A stretch of DNA of 64,000 bases from Microbacterium invictum. GTDB taxonomy: Bacteria > Actinomycetota > Actinomycetes > Actinomycetales > Microbacteriaceae. The stretch lies in NCBI RefSeq assembly GCF_014197265.1, contig NZ_JACIFH010000001.1:1798001-1862000 (forward strand), read 5' to 3'. Positions 52,799 to 61,994 of the stretch are shown one piece after another; the stretch's first letter is position 1; every line of letters begins with the position of its first letter. The translations under genes and the position numbers were made by a program. The notes under the pieces are model-generated. The model had not been told where the DNA came from, did no database searches, and worked only from the letters and a program-made list of their open reading frames with translations.

Positions 52799-54457
52799 CT
52801 ACGCGGCCGCGTCCTCCTCCGCGACGGCCACGCGGCCCGGGATCGCGTCGATCAGGCGCCGCGTGTAGGCCTCGCGCGGGCGGGCGAACAGCTCGCGGGT
52901 CGGGGCGTGCTCCACGAGGCGGCCGTGCTCGAGCACCGAGACCTCCTCGGCGATCTGGCGCACCAAACTCAGGTCGTGCGAGATGAACAGGTAGGTCAAC
53001 CCGTCCCGGTCGCGCAGCTCCATGAGCAGGTCGATGATCTGCGCCTGCACGGTGACGTCGAGGGCCGAGGTCGGCTCGTCGAGCACGAAGATCTCGGGGC
53101 TCAGCGCGAGCGCCCGGGCGATCGCGACCCGCTGCCGCTGTCCGCCCGAGAGCTCCGCGGGGCGCCGGTCGAGCAGCTCGTGCGACAGGGCGACGCGGTC
53201 CAGCGCCTCGTCGACCTTGCGCTTGCGGTCGGCCGCGCCGGCGCCGGTGGCCAGGCCGATCGGCTCTTCGATCAGTCGCCGCACCGGCAGCCGCGGGTCC
53301 AGCGCCGACAGCGGGTTCTGGTACACGAGCTGCAGCTGTCGCGCGTGCGGGTTCGATGAAGGCGGGTCGGGCGCGAGCGCGCGCTCGCCCACCTTCACCG
53401 CTCCGGCGTCGAACGACTCCAGCCCGGCCACGATGCGCGCGATGGTCGACTTGCCCGAGCCGGACTCGCCCACCAGCGCGTGGATGCTCCCCCGCCGCAC
53501 GGCCAGATCCACGCCGGCGACGGCAGGTGCCGGCGTCCCCGCGAACCGCTTGACGAGTCCCGAGACGGACACGGCAAGGGGGTGGGATGCCGCGACCGCG
53601 CGCAGCCGGTCCGCGTAGCGGTCGGGACTGAGCGCGGGGGCGTTGGTGAACAGCACGCGCGTGTAGTCGTCGGCGGGGTCGTCCAGCACCAGCGCGGTCG
53701 GGCCGTGGTCGACGAGGCGCCCGTTGTGCAGCACGGCGATCCGTTCGGCGCGGTCGCGGGCCAGCGCGAGGTCGTGCGTGATGAACAGGACGGAGAGCCC
53801 GAGGTCGACGCGCAGGTCGTCGATCAGGTCGAGGATCGTGCGCTGCACGGTGACGTCGAGCGCCGAGGTGGGCTCGTCGGCGATCAGCAACCGCGGCGTG
53901 CCGGCGATCGCGATGGCGATGAGCACGCGCTGCAGCTGACCGCCCGACAGCTCGTGCGGGTACCGGCCCAGCTTGTGCACGGCATCGGCGATGCCCACTC
54001 GCTGCAGCAGGTCGACGGCACCGGCGGTGCGCTCGGCGCGCGGCACGCCGCGGCGCCGCAGCTCGCCGCGCAGGCGCGAGCCGATCGTCTGGAGCGGGTC
54101 GAGCGAGCTGAGTGGATCCTGCGGGATGAACCCGATGTCGCGCCCGCGCAGACGGCGCCACTCGCGGTCGCCGAAGCCGGTGACATCCCTGCCCTCGAAC
54201 TCGATCGACCCGCCGGCCACCGCGCCGTTCACCGGCAGCAGTCCGGCGGCGGCGAGCGCGATGCTCGACTTGCCCGAGCCCGACTGACCGACCAGAGCGA
54301 CGGTCTCGCCGCGCGGCACGGTGAAGGTCACGTCGTCCACCACGGTCCGCGTGTCGTGGTCGCGGCGGTACGAGACCGACAGGCCGCGGACGGCCAGGGT
54401 CGGGGCGGGGTCGTCGATGCGCGCGAGGTCGTGCGCGGCAGGTGCGGTGAGTGTCAT
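52799..54457 (-). CDS. Fused double ATPase of a peptide-type ABC importer (DppD-DppF)
   Basis: The 552-residue protein contains two complete ABC domains, as in GsiA-type transporters. Domain 1 (about 15-265) has GQSGSGKSS and LSGGQLQRVLIAIA; domain 2 (about 290-540) has GESGSGKST and LSGGQRQRVAIARAL. Both have DEPTSALDVTVQ. Its ATG overlaps the TGA of the second permease gene. It supplies energy for the importer encoded by the next three genes. Longer upstream codons overlap the permease gene and are not conserved. Confidence 0.93.
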   Translation of the reverse strand: MTLTAPAAHDLARIDDPAPTLAVRGLSVSYRRDHDTRTVVDDVTFTVPRGETVALVGQSGSGKSSIALAAAGLLPVNGAVAGGSIEFEGRDVTGFGDREWRRLRGRDIGFIPQDPLSSLDPLQTIGSRLRGELRRRGVPRAERTAGAVDLLQRVGIADAVHKLGRYPHELSGGQLQRVLIAIAIAGTPRLLIADEPTSALDVTVQRTILDLIDDLRVDLGLSVLFITHDLALARDRAERIAVLHNGRLVDHGPTALVLDDPADDYTRVLFTNAPALSPDRYADRLRAVAASHPLAVSVSGLVKRFAGTPAPAVAGVDLAVRRGSIHALVGESGSGKSTIARIVAGLESFDAGAVKVGERALAPDPPSSNPHARQLQLVYQNPLSALDPRLPVRRLIEEPIGLATGAGAADRKRKVDEALDRVALSHELLDRRPAELSGGQRQRVAIARALALSPEIFVLDEPTSALDVTVQAQIIDLLMELRDRDGLTYLFISHDLSLVRQIAEEVSVLEHGRLVEHAPTRELFARPREAYTRRLIDAIPGRVAVAEEDAAA

Positions 54458-55323
54458 GCGTCGGCTCCGTTCGGTACGTGCGAGAGGAGGCGGCTCACGC
54501 GGCTGATCGACAGCACGGTGAGGATGATCACGAGACCCGGCAGCAGGGTCAGCGTGGGGTTGGACGAGATGTACTCGCGACCCTCGGCCACCAGCAGACC
54601 CCACTCGGGCTGGGGCGGCGGGGCGCCGTAGCCGAGGAAGCTCAGCGCGGCGATCCACAGGATCGAGGCGCCGAACTGCAGCGTGGTCATCGACAGCACC
54701 GGCCCGTATGAGTTCGGCAGCACGTGGTGCCACAGCACTCCGACCGGCCGCACGCCGAGGTGACGTGCGGACTCCACGAATGTGAGCGCGCGTACGCGCA
54801 GCACCTCCGAGCGCATGAGCCGGGCGAACATCGCCACCGACGCGATGCCGACCGCGATCGCCGCATTGACCGAGCCGAACCCGAGCGCGACGACGATGAC
54901 CATCGACAGCAGCAGGCCGGGAATCGACAGCAGCACGTCGACGATGCGGCTGATGACGGTGTCGGCGGTCCGCCCGAAGTAGGCCGCGATGAGCCCGAGG
55001 AGCGATCCGACGCCCAGCCCGATGACGACCGCGATGAAGGATGCCAGGAGCGTGCGCCCCGTGCCGTGGACGACCCGGGTGTAGAGGTCGCGCCCCAGGT
55101 AGTCGGTGCCGAACAGGTGGGTGAGGCTCGGCGACTGCAGGGTCTGGCCGGGAGCGACCTCGAGCGGGTCGTACGGCGACAGCAGCCCCGGCGCCGCCAC
55201 GGCCACGGCGAGCACCAGCAGGAAGGCGAGCGCGGCGATGTCGAAGGCGGCCAGGCGCCGTGTGTTCCGGGGTCGGCGCGCGGCGACAGCGGCGACCGGC
55301 GCATCGGCGGTGAGCTGACTCAT
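54454..55323 (-). CDS. Peptide-type ABC importer permease (DppC/OppC-like)
   Basis: The 289-residue permease has the OppC N-terminal domain with LLSPYDPLEVAPGQ and LFGTDYLGRDLYTR, five or six spans, and the EAA-type loop ESARHLGVRPVGVLWHHVLPN that docks on the ATPase. It overlaps both neighbours by four bases (ATGA). It pairs with the DppB-like subunit encoded just upstream. Confidence 0.94.
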   Translation of the reverse strand: MSQLTADAPVAAVAARRPRNTRRLAAFDIAALAFLLVLAVAVAAPGLLSPYDPLEVAPGQTLQSPSLTHLFGTDYLGRDLYTRVVHGTGRTLLASFIAVVIGLGVGSLLGLIAAYFGRTADTVISRIVDVLLSIPGLLLSMVIVVALGFGSVNAAIAVGIASVAMFARLMRSEVLRVRALTFVESARHLGVRPVGVLWHHVLPNSYGPVLSMTTLQFGASILWIAALSFLGYGAPPPQPEWGLLVAEGREYISSNPTLTLLPGLVIILTVLSISRVSRLLSHVPNGADA

Positions 55324-56375
55324 GAATGGGCTCCTTCGCGGGTGGATGCCGGCGGCTCGGCGGTCACGCCGGCGCCCACAGCCACGCGGATCGCGGTGCT
55401 GTCGTCCTCGCCCGCGCCCGCCGGCCCGGTGGCGCGTGCGGCGCGCCGCGCGGCCAGTCGCGGGTCGATGAGCGGGTAGACGAGGTCGGTGATCAGGTTC
55501 ACCGTGGTGAACACGATCGAGACGAACATGACGACGGCGAGGACGACCGGGCCGTCCTGCGCCCGCACGGACTGCTCGGTGAGGAACCCGAGGCCGGTGC
55601 GCGAGAAGATCGTCTCGGCGATCACCGACCCGGCCAGCAGTTCGCCGACCGTCAGGCCCAGCAGCGTGATGGCGGGGATCGCACCGTTCTTCAGGACGTG
55701 CCGCCCGATGATCCATCCCGGTGCGGTGCCCGACGCGCGCAGCACCGTGACGAACGGCTCCTTCGAGGCCCGGGTGAGGCCCTGGATCAGCACCTGCGCG
55801 ATCGGCGCGCTCACCCCGATCGCCAGCGTCGCCGCCGGCAGCAGGAGCGACTTAAAGCCCTCGTCGCGGATCGACGAGAACCACCCGAGCTGGTAGGCGA
55901 ACACCTGCAGCAGGATCAGGCCGATCAGGAAGCCCGGGGTCGCCAGCGCCAGCACCGGCAGGGCGCGGACCGCGCCGCGCAGCCGCGGCCACGGCGCGAA
56001 CACCGCCACGAGCGCGATGAGCAGAGCCAGCGCGACCGAGAACACGAGCGCGAGCGTGGCCAGTGCGAGCGTCTCGCCGATGCCCTGCGCCATGAGATCG
56101 TTGACGCTGCGCCCGTCCTTCAGCGAGTAGCCGAGGTCGCCGGTCAGCACGCGCTGCACCGAGATCCAGAACTGCTCCAGCGGCGGCTTGTCGAGGTTGT
56201 AGTAGTTGATGATCACCCGCGCCTGGTCTTCGGGGATCGGGTTCTGCGGGTTGTTGATGCGGCTCTCGATCGGGTCGCCCGGCAGGAGGAACAGCACCGC
56301 GTAGACGAACACGTAGGTGAGGGCGACGACCAGCAGCGACTGGCCCAGGCGCCGCACGATCACGGACGGCGACAC
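55320..56375 (-). CDS. Peptide-type ABC importer permease (DppB/OppB-like)
   Basis: The 351-residue permease starts VSPSVIVRRLGQSLLVVAL, the usual DppB first span, followed by a periplasmic loop (LPGDPIESRINNPQ) and five further spans. The docking loop reads VTVLRASGTAPGWIIGRHVLKN. The GTG at 56375 is chosen because it follows the SBP stop by two bases and opens the conserved N terminus. A Pro/Gly/Ala-rich C-terminal tail of about 35 residues is an addition to the family length. Confidence 0.93.
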   Translation of the reverse strand: MSPSVIVRRLGQSLLVVALTYVFVYAVLFLLPGDPIESRINNPQNPIPEDQARVIINYYNLDKPPLEQFWISVQRVLTGDLGYSLKDGRSVNDLMAQGIGETLALATLALVFSVALALLIALVAVFAPWPRLRGAVRALPVLALATPGFLIGLILLQVFAYQLGWFSSIRDEGFKSLLLPAATLAIGVSAPIAQVLIQGLTRASKEPFVTVLRASGTAPGWIIGRHVLKNGAIPAITLLGLTVGELLAGSVIAETIFSRTGLGFLTEQSVRAQDGPVVLAVVMFVSIVFTTVNLITDLVYPLIDPRLAARRAARATGPAGAGEDDSTAIRVAVGAGVTAEPPASTREGAHS

Positions 56376-56377
56376 GG

Positions 56378-58009
56378 CTACTTCTTCTCGGTCCAGGTGT
56401 CGTAGAACCACGGCCGCGCCTCGTAGGTGGTGCCGAAGTCGTGGATGTGCGGCTGGATGCCGAACACCTGCGTGTCGTCGATGATCGGCAGTCCGTAGGC
56501 CTGGTCGATCACGTGGCGCTGGATCTCGCCGACGATCTCGGCGCGCTCCTGGTCGCTGGTCGCGACCGCCTGCGCCGCGTACAGTCCGTCGAGCGTCTCG
56601 TCGGCCTGCGCGAAGCCGTACAGGTTCGACTGCGTCGAGTTGTAGTTGACGTTCTGGCGCACCCAGGCGTCGGCCTCCGGCCAGCCGTTGCGGCGCACCG
56701 CGACGTCAGGGTTCGCGAGGATCGTGGAGTAGTTCGCGTAGTCGGTCTCTTTGATCTCGAGCTCGATGCCGAGCTTCTTCAACTGCCACTGCACGAGCTG
56801 GAACAGGGGCTTCGCGGTGCTGTCGAACACGTCGACGTAGGTCAGCAGGTGCAGGCGCTCGCCGTCCTTGGTGCGGTAGCCATCGGCATCCACCTCGGTC
56901 CATCCGGCTTCGTCGAGAAGGCGGTTCGACTCGTCGGGGTCGTAGACCAGCTCGGCGGAGAGGTCGACGTAGCCGAAGGTCGTCGGGGTGACCGTGCTCG
57001 TGGCGACCTGCCAGTTCTCGGTGTAGAGGTCGTCGATGATCTGCTGCCGGTCGATGCCGTGCTGCAGCGCGCGTCGCACGTTGATGTCGTCGACGAACGG
57101 CGCCGACTGGCGCACATCCCAGATGTTCACGTTGCCCGCGCCCTGGATACCGACGACGGTGATGCCGGCCGCTTCGAGCCCCGCCTCTTCACTGGGCTGG
57201 ATGTAGCGGATGAGGTCGGACTCGCCCGACTTGAGCGACCCGAGCCGGACGCTGTCCTCGGTGACGGGGATGACGACGATCTCGTCGAGGTACGCCTCGC
57301 CCTGGTGCTCGAGGCTCGGCGGCGCCCAGTCGTAGCCGGAGCGCTTGGCGAACACGATCTCCTCGCCGTACTTCTCGGATTCGACGACGAACGGCCCCGA
57401 GCCGATGATGCCGGTGATCTGCGACTGGGCTTCGAGGGTCGCGTCGATCGTGGCGTCGGCGACCAGCGACGTGCGCCAGAACGACAGCACGTTGAGGAAC
57501 GGCGCGTACGGGGCGGTGAGGGTCACGGTGACCGTCTGAGCGGCCTCGTCCGAGGTGACCGAGGCGACCTCGGGGAACCAGTTGTCGGCCGGGATGCCCT
57601 TCTCCTCATCGCCGTATGCCTGCCACTCGAGGTTGCGCTGCACGCTCGCGGCGTCGAGCGGGGTGCCGTCGCTGTAGGTGACGCCGTCGACGATCTCGAA
57701 TGTGTAGACCAGGCCGTCGTCCGAGACGGTCCAGTCCGAGGCGATGTAGGGCAGCAGTTCGCCGGTGGCCGGATCGCGGTAGATCAGCCGGTCGGTGATG
57801 TTGGTGATGTACCCGCTGTCCTGCCAGGTGCCGCTCGACTGCAGCTGGGTGTTGCTCGACAACTCGGCGTCGAGGTACACAAGGCTGCCGCCGGCCTTGT
57901 CGGTGCTCTGCGTGCCGGTGGCGGTGGGCGCGGCGCAGCCGACCATGAGGGCTCCGGATGCCAGTGCGCCGACGGCGGCGATGATGAGGCGACGGGGGCG
58001 AATGCTCAT
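56378..58009 (-). CDS. ABC importer substrate-binding lipoprotein (SBP_bac_5)
   Basis: The 543-residue protein has a lipoprotein signal peptide (lipobox MVGC) and the family-5 fold, with DRLIYRDPATGELLPYIASDWTVSDDGLVYTFEI and later NVRRALQHGIDRQQIID. Relatives bind peptides, nickel chelates, opines or glutathione. The Dsz-like monooxygenases encoded divergently suggest a small organic sulfur or amine compound here, which is inference. An AGGAG site lies six bases before the ATG. It is the first gene of a four-gene importer operon. Confidence 0.93.
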   Translation of the reverse strand: MSIRPRRLIIAAVGALASGALMVGCAAPTATGTQSTDKAGGSLVYLDAELSSNTQLQSSGTWQDSGYITNITDRLIYRDPATGELLPYIASDWTVSDDGLVYTFEIVDGVTYSDGTPLDAASVQRNLEWQAYGDEEKGIPADNWFPEVASVTSDEAAQTVTVTLTAPYAPFLNVLSFWRTSLVADATIDATLEAQSQITGIIGSGPFVVESEKYGEEIVFAKRSGYDWAPPSLEHQGEAYLDEIVVIPVTEDSVRLGSLKSGESDLIRYIQPSEEAGLEAAGITVVGIQGAGNVNIWDVRQSAPFVDDINVRRALQHGIDRQQIIDDLYTENWQVATSTVTPTTFGYVDLSAELVYDPDESNRLLDEAGWTEVDADGYRTKDGERLHLLTYVDVFDSTAKPLFQLVQWQLKKLGIELEIKETDYANYSTILANPDVAVRRNGWPEADAWVRQNVNYNSTQSNLYGFAQADETLDGLYAAQAVATSDQERAEIVGEIQRHVIDQAYGLPIIDDTQVFGIQPHIHDFGTTYEARPWFYDTWTEKK

Positions 58010-58145
58010 GCGGTGCTCCTGCGAGGGTTCGGGTGGATCTTGTGGGGCGGCGAGAGTGCCGCCGGATGAGGGATGCCGCCGTGGACCAGCCCCGGCGACG
58101 TGCTCATGCAAGCAGTCGCGTGCGTTCGTGTTTCGCGGCGTCGTC

Positions 58146-58164
58146 ACATCGGGCAACCCGATGT
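58146..58164. promoter_or_regulatory. 19-bp palindrome in the divergent importer/monooxygenase control region
   Basis: ACATCGGG-CAA-CCCGATGT is a perfect 8-3-8 palindrome within the 231 bp between the SBP and monooxygenase starts. It is a likely operator for coordinated control of both operons. No regulator gene is adjacent. Confidence 0.6.
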
Positions 58165-58225
58165 CACATGGCGACATGCGAGGTTGCCGGGCGTAACGCT
58201 GCACGCGAGTGAGCAATGCGCGGCC

Positions 58226-58231
58226 GTACAG
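58226..58231 (+). promoter_or_regulatory. -10-like hexamer suggesting leaderless mRNA of the monooxygenase gene
   Basis: TACAGT lies 9 bases before the ATG at 58241, so transcription would begin at or next to the start codon. The absence of any Shine-Dalgarno ahead of that ATG supports leaderless translation. No convincing -35 is seen. Confidence 0.4.
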
Positions 58232-58240
58232 TCGCTCGAT

Positions 58241-59545
58241 ATGACCTCCCCCTCACTCGTCGCGCCTCGCATCGCGACCCTCGAAGAGTTCGACCGCGAG
58301 CTCGACACCCTGCTGATCGGAGTCACCGCGCGCGCCGCCGATCAGGAGCGCTCGGGCACGCTGCTGCGTGACGATGTCGCCGCGCTGCAGGCACTCGGGT
58401 TCGGCGCGCTCCGGCTGCCGGTCGAGTCGGGCGGGCTCGGTCTGAGCTTCGAGCAGTACGTGGAGCGGCTCATCCGGGTCGCGGCCGCAGACTCGAGCCT
58501 GGCTCACATCTACCGCGGGCACATCGCCTTCGTCGAGGGGCTGCTGGCCGAATACGACCCCGATCCGGTGAACAACCGCACGTGGACCCGTCGCATCGCC
58601 CGCGGCGACCTCATCGGCAACGCCCAGTCCGAGCGCAACGCGACCGCGGACCTCACGACCGTGCTCGAGCGCGACGGGGACCGGCTCACGCTCACCGGCC
58701 GCAAGTACTACACGACCGGCAGCATCTACGCGGACTGGATTCAACTGAGCGCCCTGGACGGCGAGCAGTGGGTGGGCGTCACGGTCTCGACCTCCGAGCC
58801 GGGGGTCGTCTCGTACGACGACTGGGACGGGTTCGGCCAGTTGCTCACCGGCACCGGCACGACGACGTTCGACCGGGTGCCCGTCGACCCCTCGGACGTC
58901 GTGGCAGCACGCGAGAACCCGGAGCGCGGCGATCACATCGCCGCCGTGTTCCAACTCGTGCTGCTGGCCGTCGTAGCCGGCATCGGCCGCGCCGCGCTGC
59001 GCGACACGATCGAGTTCGTGCGGCCGCGGCGCCGCATCTTCGGCTTCGCCGGTGAGACGCTGCCGCGCGAGGACACCCTGGTGCAGGAGACCGTCGGGAG
59101 TGTCTCGAGCGCCGCCGACGCCGCGGTGCGTCTGGTGTTGTCGGGCGCGCGCGACATCGAGGGTGCCGTGCGGCGCCGGAGCGGCGGCGGGGCGGATGCG
59201 CTCGGCGACGTCCTGCTCGATGTCTTCCGGCTGCAGCAGGTCGTGGCCCCGATCGTGCTCGACGCGATCACCGAGCTGTTCGAGGTCGGCGGCGCCTCGG
59301 CCGTCAGCCGCACCATCGCCCTCGACCGCCATTGGCGCAACGCCCGCACCGTGCACTCCCACAACCCCGCGGCGCAGCGGCGTCGCGCGATCGGCGACTT
59401 CGAGCTCAACGGTCAACGGCCCGTGTGGCGCGGTGCCGCGGCGTCGGCTGCCCAGGCGACCGACGCCGCCGGCACTCCGGCATCCATCACCGACGACGCC
59501 GGCACTCCGGCATCCACCCTCACCCAGCCCGAGGAGAACCGCTGA
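58241..59545 (+). CDS. Acyl-CoA dehydrogenase-fold flavin monooxygenase (DszC/SfnC-like)
   Basis: The 434-residue protein has the acyl-CoA dehydrogenase fold but with the DszC/SfnC signatures. These are ALGFGALRLPVESGGLGLSFEQ early, TGRKYYTTGSIYADW in the beta domain, and DRHWRNARTVHSHNPAAQRRRAIGDFELNG at the end. Such enzymes use reduced flavin and oxygen to oxidise sulfur or nitrogen centres, so a monooxygenase role is more likely than fatty-acid oxidation. The last 35 residues are a Thr/Pro/Ala tail containing a duplicated 10-residue block. The stop overlaps the next start by one base (TGATG). Confidence 0.85.
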   Translation: MTSPSLVAPRIATLEEFDRELDTLLIGVTARAADQERSGTLLRDDVAALQALGFGALRLPVESGGLGLSFEQYVERLIRVAAADSSLAHIYRGHIAFVEGLLAEYDPDPVNNRTWTRRIARGDLIGNAQSERNATADLTTVLERDGDRLTLTGRKYYTTGSIYADWIQLSALDGEQWVGVTVSTSEPGVVSYDDWDGFGQLLTGTGTTTFDRVPVDPSDVVAARENPERGDHIAAVFQLVLLAVVAGIGRAALRDTIEFVRPRRRIFGFAGETLPREDTLVQETVGSVSSAADAAVRLVLSGARDIEGAVRRRSGGGADALGDVLLDVFRLQQVVAPIVLDAITELFEVGGASAVSRTIALDRHWRNARTVHSHNPAAQRRRAIGDFELNGQRPVWRGAAASAAQATDAAGTPASITDDAGTPASTLTQPEENR

Positions 59546-60921
59546 TGGCCGAGAAGAAGCGTCTCATCCTGAACCTGTTCGAGATGAACACGGTCAGCCA
59601 CATCACGCACGGGCTGTGGCGACTGCCCGACAACAACCGCGAGCGGTTCAACGACATCGACTACTGGATCGAGCTCGCACAGATCCTCGAGGGCGGCGGT
59701 TTCGACGGGATCTTCCTGGCCGACGTGGTCGGCGCGTACGACGTGTTCCGCGGCGGGCCCGAGACCGCACTGCGGGAGGGGATGCAGATTCCGAGCAACG
59801 ACCCGCTGCTGGTCGTGCCGGCGATGGCCGCGGTCACCAAGCGGCTCGGCTTCGGCGTCACGTTCTCGACGACGTACGAGCCGCCGTTCGCGTTCGCGCG
59901 GCGGATGTCGACGCTCGACCACCTCACCAAGGGCCGGATCGGCTGGAACATCGTCACGTCGTACCTGCCGAACGCGGCGCAGAACTTCGGCCTCGACCAG
60001 GAGGTTCCGCACGACCAGCGCTACGAGATCGCCGACGAGTACCTGCACGTGCTGTACAAGCTGTGGGAGGGCTCATGGGATGACGACGCGGTCCTGCGCG
60101 ATCGCGACGGCGGCCTGTACACCGACCCGTCGAAGGTGCGGTACATCGACCACGTCGGCGAGCACTTCCGGGTGAAGGGCCCCCACCTGGCGGAGCCCTC
60201 GCTGCAGCGGACGCCGGTGCTGTTCCAGGCGACCGGGTCGCCGGCGGGCATCGCCTTCGCCGGCCGGCATGCCGAGATCGTGTTCACGGGTGGCCGGTCC
60301 GTCGAAGACTTCCAGCGCAACGCGCAGGCGATGCGGTCGGCGGCTGTGGGTCAGGATCGGGATGCCGGTGACATCAAGTTCATCGTGCAGGCCGGGGTCG
60401 TCGTCGGTCGCACCGAAGCGGAGGCCGCCGACAAGCTGCGGACCTATCGGGCGCATCAGAGCCTCGACGGCATCTTGGCGCATTCGAGCCTGCCGGTGGA
60501 TCTGACCGCGTATCCGCGTGAGACGCCGCTGTCGGAGATACCGGCTGCTTCGGGCCGTTTCCCCCTGCCCGGTGCGACGGTGGGCGAGGCGCTGGACAAG
60601 ATCATCGAGGGGCGCGAGGATCGCTTCTTCGTCGCCGGAACGCCGAAGGTCGTCGCGGACGAGATCGAGCTGTGGCTCGACGAGGCGGGCATCGACGGCA
60701 TCAACCTGCGGCAGTACCACTCGTTCGACACCGCCCGCGACTTCGCCGAGCTGGTCGTGCCCGAACTGCGTCGCCGCGGCCGGCTGCGCGAGGACGAGGC
60801 TCCGACGACGCTGCGCGAGAGGCTGTTCGGCCGCGGCGACCGGCTGCCCGCGTCGCACACCGGCGCCCGCTACCGCGGCGGCGCGAACCTGGGCGTGCCG
60901 GAGCTCGCGCTCACGGTCTGA
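59545..60921 (+). CDS. LLM-class FMN-dependent monooxygenase (NtaA/SoxA/DszA-like)
   Basis: The 458-residue protein has the bacterial-luciferase fold of the NtaA family: LILNLFEMNTVSHITHGLWR, FDGIFLADVVGAYDV, RIGWNIVTSYLPNAAQNFG and the family loop TPVLFQATGSPAGIAFAGRHAEIVF. NtaA-type enzymes use FMNH2 and oxygen to split C-N or C-S bonds (nitrilotriacetate, sulfones). With the DszC-like enzyme just upstream it suggests two-step oxidation and cleavage of an imported compound. No flavin reductase gene is in the locus. A GAGGAG site lies inside the preceding gene. Confidence 0.9.
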   Translation: MAEKKRLILNLFEMNTVSHITHGLWRLPDNNRERFNDIDYWIELAQILEGGGFDGIFLADVVGAYDVFRGGPETALREGMQIPSNDPLLVVPAMAAVTKRLGFGVTFSTTYEPPFAFARRMSTLDHLTKGRIGWNIVTSYLPNAAQNFGLDQEVPHDQRYEIADEYLHVLYKLWEGSWDDDAVLRDRDGGLYTDPSKVRYIDHVGEHFRVKGPHLAEPSLQRTPVLFQATGSPAGIAFAGRHAEIVFTGGRSVEDFQRNAQAMRSAAVGQDRDAGDIKFIVQAGVVVGRTEAEAADKLRTYRAHQSLDGILAHSSLPVDLTAYPRETPLSEIPAASGRFPLPGATVGEALDKIIEGREDRFFVAGTPKVVADEIELWLDEAGIDGINLRQYHSFDTARDFAELVVPELRRRGRLREDEAPTTLRERLFGRGDRLPASHTGARYRGGANLGVPELALTV

Positions 60922-60946
60922 GGTCGACCGCGCGACGGTCCCCACG

Positions 60947-61014
60947 TGCGCAGAATCGCGCCAAGTTCGCACCGGATCGGCCGTTCGCGTGCGAACTTGG
61001 CGCGATTCTGCGCA
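60947..61014. repeat. 68-bp palindromic element, copy 2 (perfect arms)
   Basis: Arms of 25 bases (60947-60971 and 60990-61014) are exact reverse complements around an 18-base centre. The outer ends read TGCGCAGAATC and the inner ends AAGTTCGCA. The element lies between the convergent monooxygenase and cyclodeaminase genes and could act as a terminator for both. It is the sister of the copy at 52719. Confidence 0.9.
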
Positions 61015-61031
61015 GTTGGGGCAGGGCCGGG

Positions 61032-61994
61032 TCAGTCGGCGAGCAGGCGGGCGAGGACCAGGTCTTCCCACGCCATGCCGACCGCGCTGTACAGGGCAGG
61101 GTGGCCGGCGCGGCGGATCACCCGGCCGGCGACGAGGTCGACGAGGTTCGCGGGAGGGTGCGACTCCCAGTACTCGCGCGGCTGCGCGCTGAGCAGGTTG
61201 CCCGACTCGCGCAGCGCCGACGCGCGCGCTTCGACCACGATGTCGGCACGGTCCACGAGCGCGGCATCCACTTCGCGCGCGTCGAGGCCGTGCGACCCGA
61301 TGGCAGCGACGACGGCATCCCGGCGCACGAGCGTCCCGTCGAGCACCGGCGCCGCGGACGACGTCGCGCAGATGATCACGTCCGCCGCCGCCACGGCCGC
61401 AGCGGTCGAGATGACCTCGGTCGCGGGCGCGACAGCGGCGGCGGCGTCGATGACGACACCCGCGTTCAGCCCTGCAGCCGCGAGCCGCGCGACCAGCGGC
61501 GCGGCGCGTTCGGGCGAACGCCCGGCGATGAGCACGCGGCCGATCTCGCGATGCGCGGCGATCCAGTGGACGTGCGCCTCGGCCTGCGGACCCGAGCCGA
61601 GCACCAGCAGCGTCGGGATGGGCCGATCGCCCCACAGGCGCGTGACCGCGAGGGTCGTGACGGCCGGCGTCCGCGCGAGCGTGAGGGCGGTGCCGTCGAT
61701 GATGGCGGTCGGCGCGAGCGTCTGCGCGTCGAACAGCAGGTAGTGCCCCTGGATCTTGGGGTGCCCCGCGGCGGGGTTGTCGGGGGCGATGGTCAGTACC
61801 TTGATGCCCACCGCGCCAGGCACTTCGGCGGGCATCAGCAGGAACTCGCCGCGCGCCAGCCCGCTGAACAGACGCGGGGAGTCGGCTTCGACGTCGAGCC
61901 CGCCGGCCAGTGCCGCGGCGAGCGCGTCGACCGTGGCTGTGGGAGTGAGCCGCTCGCTGACGGTGGCGGCATCCAGATACGGAATGGAACTCAT
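61032..61994 (-). CDS. Ornithine cyclodeaminase / mu-crystallin family protein
   Basis: The 320-residue protein has an N-terminal substrate domain (SPRLFSGLARGEFLLMPAEV, then GIKVLTIAPDNPAAG). A Rossmann domain binds NAD(P), with VLGSGPQAEAHVHWI near residue 130. Relatives include ornithine cyclodeaminase, alanine dehydrogenase and ketimine reductases, so the exact reaction is open. The ATG overlaps the TGA of the GH127-type gene, so the two are translationally linked, an odd pairing for an amino-acid enzyme. Confidence 0.88.
   Translation of the reverse strand: MSSIPYLDAATVSERLTPTATVDALAAALAGGLDVEADSPRLFSGLARGEFLLMPAEVPGAVGIKVLTIAPDNPAAGHPKIQGHYLLFDAQTLAPTAIIDGTALTLARTPAVTTLAVTRLWGDRPIPTLLVLGSGPQAEAHVHWIAAHREIGRVLIAGRSPERAAPLVARLAAAGLNAGVVIDAAAAVAPATEVISTAAAVAAADVIICATSSAAPVLDGTLVRRDAVVAAIGSHGLDAREVDAALVDRADIVVEARASALRESGNLLSAQPREYWESHPPANLVDLVAGRVIRRAGHPALYSAVGMAWEDLVLARLLAD

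Noticed and set aside
58010..58240. SAM or other sulfur-related riboswitch in the divergent control region
   Set aside because: Only one short palindrome is evident; I could not draw a known aptamer, and the right-hand gene seems leaderless.
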